Made by a program: the position numbers and the translations under genes
Shown here: piece by piece, positions 5,349 to 6,306 of the stretch
Position numbering within the stretch: position 1 is the stretch's first letter
Layout of the letters: every line of letters starts with the position of its first letter
Notes under the pieces: generated by a model
What the model was told of the DNA's origin: nothing
What the model saw: the letters and a program-made list of their open reading frames with translations, nothing else
Databases searched by the model: none
Assembly: GCA_018698735.1 (NCBI GenBank)
Contig: JABIPD010000058.1
Location: 1 to 6,306, forward strand
DNA length: 6,306 nt
Source: Candidatus Jacksonbacteria bacterium
GTDB taxonomy: Bacteria > Patescibacteriota > Patescibacteriia > UBA9629 > GWA2-43-13
Direction: 5' to 3'

Positions 5349-6306
5349 ATGGAATTAGAACCAGTTATTGGTTTAGAAATACACATACAGCTTAAGACAT
5401 TATCTAAAATGTTTTCGCCTTCAGATAACCGAGGCGAGGCGGCTGCTATTAATACAACAATAAAAGAGATAGATCTGGCACACCCCGGAACATTACCGGT
5501 CGCAAACAAAGAAGCGGTTATAATGTCGTTAAAAATGGCGATTGCCTTAGAGTGTACTATTCCAAAACGCTCTAAGTTCGACCGCAAGCATTATTTTTAT
5601 CCAGATTTAACAAAAGCGTATCAAATTTCTCAGTACGATGAACCATTAGGCACCAACGGTTCTTTGGTTATTTATACAAGCGATACGGAATATCCTATTA
5701 GAATTCACCGGCTTCATTTAGAAGAAGACGCCGCTAAATTATTTCACGATAAAGAACCAGGTGTAAGTGTCGTAGATTATAATCGTGGCGGAACCCCGTT
5801 AATGGAGATTGTTACCGAACCAGATATTAAAACTCCTAAACAAGCGAATTTATTTTTGCGAGAACTGCGAATGCTTGCGAGAGCGTTGGGTGTTTCCGAT
5901 GCCGATATGGAGAAAGGCCATTTACGGTGTGACGCGAATATTAGTTTACGTCCTAAAGGCGAGAAAAAATTATACCCCAAAACCGAGGTAAAAAATTTAA
6001 ACTCATTTAAAGCCGTAGAGAAAGCGTTAGAATACGAAACCAAACGGCTTACTAAGTTATGGGAAACAGGCGAGCAGCCGACAGTTCAATCTACTCGCGG
6101 TTGGGATGAAAGCAAAGGCGAGACCATAGGCCAGAGAGAGAAAGAAGACGCACAAGATTATAGATACTTCCCAGACCCAGATTTACCGCCAATGACATTT
6201 GATTTAAAGGGTGACGGCTCTGATGATTCTGCTCCTCTTATTGCAGAGGATGGGACAGGGAGTGGTGAATCTATTTCTGAGGGCTCTGCTCCCCTCCTTA
6301 CGAAGG
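5349..6306 (+). CDS. gatB: Asp-tRNA(Asn)/Glu-tRNA(Gln) amidotransferase subunit B (partial, runs off right edge)
   Basis: GatB is the tRNA-binding and kinase subunit of GatCAB, which converts misacylated Glu-tRNA(Gln) and Asp-tRNA(Asn) to the amide forms. The first 319 codons are visible; full GatB is about 470-500 residues. Signature blocks appear in order: VIGLEIHIQL (6-15), KHYFYPDLTKAYQISQ (80-95), IHRLHLEEDAAK (119-130), DYNRGGTPLMEIVTEPD (143-159), HLRCDANIS (191-199), KTEVKNLNSF (211-220), QSTRGWD (247-253) and DYRYFPDPDLPP (270-281). The cysteines that many homologues carry near residues 23-46 are absent. From about residue 286 the expected helical-domain sequence is replaced by a Gly/Ser/Asp/Glu-rich segment that stays in frame to the edge (see separate entry). 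The ATG at 5349 begins the conserved N-terminus exactly; the upstream GAGTT is at best a weak ribosome binding site. gatA and gatC are not in the window. Confidence 0.93.
   Translation, partial: MELEPVIGLEIHIQLKTLSKMFSPSDNRGEAAAINTTIKEIDLAHPGTLPVANKEAVIMSLKMAIALECTIPKRSKFDRKHYFYPDLTKAYQISQYDEPLGTNGSLVIYTSDTEYPIRIHRLHLEEDAAKLFHDKEPGVSVVDYNRGGTPLMEIVTEPDIKTPKQANLFLRELRMLARALGVSDADMEKGHLRCDANISLRPKGEKKLYPKTEVKNLNSFKAVEKALEYETKRLTKLWETGEQPTVQSTRGWDESKGETIGQREKEDAQDYRYFPDPDLPPMTFDLKGDGSDDSAPLIAEDGTGSGESISEGSAPLLTK
6207..6306 (+). repeat. In-frame palindromic, internally repeated insertion within gatB (continues beyond window)
   Basis: After DLPPMTFD (GatB residues 278-285) the protein becomes low-complexity, with SAPLIAEDGTGSGE (294-307) and then SAPLLTK (313-319), two copies of one unit with a 57-base (19-codon) period. 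The DNA shows the same duplication: GGCTCT at 6216 and 6282; GCTCCTCTTATTGCAGAGG (6231-6249) against GCTCCCCTCCTTACGAAGG (6288-6306), 13 of 19 identical. Each unit is a hairpin: TCCTCT/AGAGGA (6233-6250, six-base loop), and CCTT/AAGG around ACG (6296-6306), cut by the window end. Substitutions keep the hairpin and the frame, as expected for a palindromic repeat element inserted in a coding gene. Confidence 0.6.

Noticed and set aside
5105..5587. A 160-codon open frame on the minus strand across the gatB start
   Set aside because: It spans a terminator, a palindromic element and the conserved GatB N-terminus. Its protein shows no recognisable domain.
6207..6306. A frameshift or gene end in gatB at the right edge
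   Set aside because: The frame stays open for all visible codons after the conserved block, and the repeat period is a multiple of three. This favours an in-frame insertion, although sequence beyond the window is needed to exclude a break.
1..6306. Use of an alternative genetic code with TGA as glycine, as in some Patescibacteria
   Set aside because: All recognised genes end at TAA or TAG at sensible family lengths and none has in-frame TGA. The standard bacterial code is sufficient, although TGA is also not used as a stop here, so the test is not decisive.

Overview
The window looks like a piece of a small-genome Patescibacteria (CPR, Parcubacteria-like) chromosome. This is inferred from moderately AT-rich coding DNA, short gaps between genes, weak or absent Shine-Dalgarno sites, genes of the kind common in that group, and several palindromic or AT-rich intergenic repeat elements. 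No ribosomal RNA or other firm taxonomic marker is present, so the placement is tentative. All recognised genes lie on the + strand.

Layout: (1) positions 3-77 are the last 24 codons of ribosomal protein L1 (rplA). Four bases later comes a stand-alone response-regulator receiver protein (82-462), closed by a strong intrinsic terminator (484-524). (2) A two-domain dCTP deaminase-family protein (585-1718) follows, then an AT-rich repeat and a double-length flavin-dependent thymidylate synthase of the ThyX family (1819-3279). (3) A gene-free stretch (3280-3634) holds two tandem copies of a roughly 100-bp palindromic element. (4) Thymidylate kinase (3635-4315) and a six-helix membrane protein of unknown function (4339-5154) form a probable two-gene unit, ending in a terminator (5168-5195). 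(5) A third, shorter palindromic element (5243-5310) precedes gatB (5349 to the window end), the B subunit of the Asp-tRNA(Asn)/Glu-tRNA(Gln) amidotransferase, which runs off the right edge.

The central genes read as a dTTP supply line: deamination of dCTP, methylation of dUMP by ThyX, and phosphorylation of dTMP by Tmk. The first two enzymes are each tandem-domain fusions in which the family's signature residues appear to be divided between the halves.

The most unusual signal is at the right edge. Just after the conserved catalytic part of GatB, the reading frame continues into a hairpin-forming, internally repeated, Gly/Ser-rich segment. It looks like an in-frame insertion of a palindromic repeat element into an essential gene, comparable in principle to Rickettsia palindromic elements. 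The window ends inside it, so its full extent and the downstream frame are not visible.
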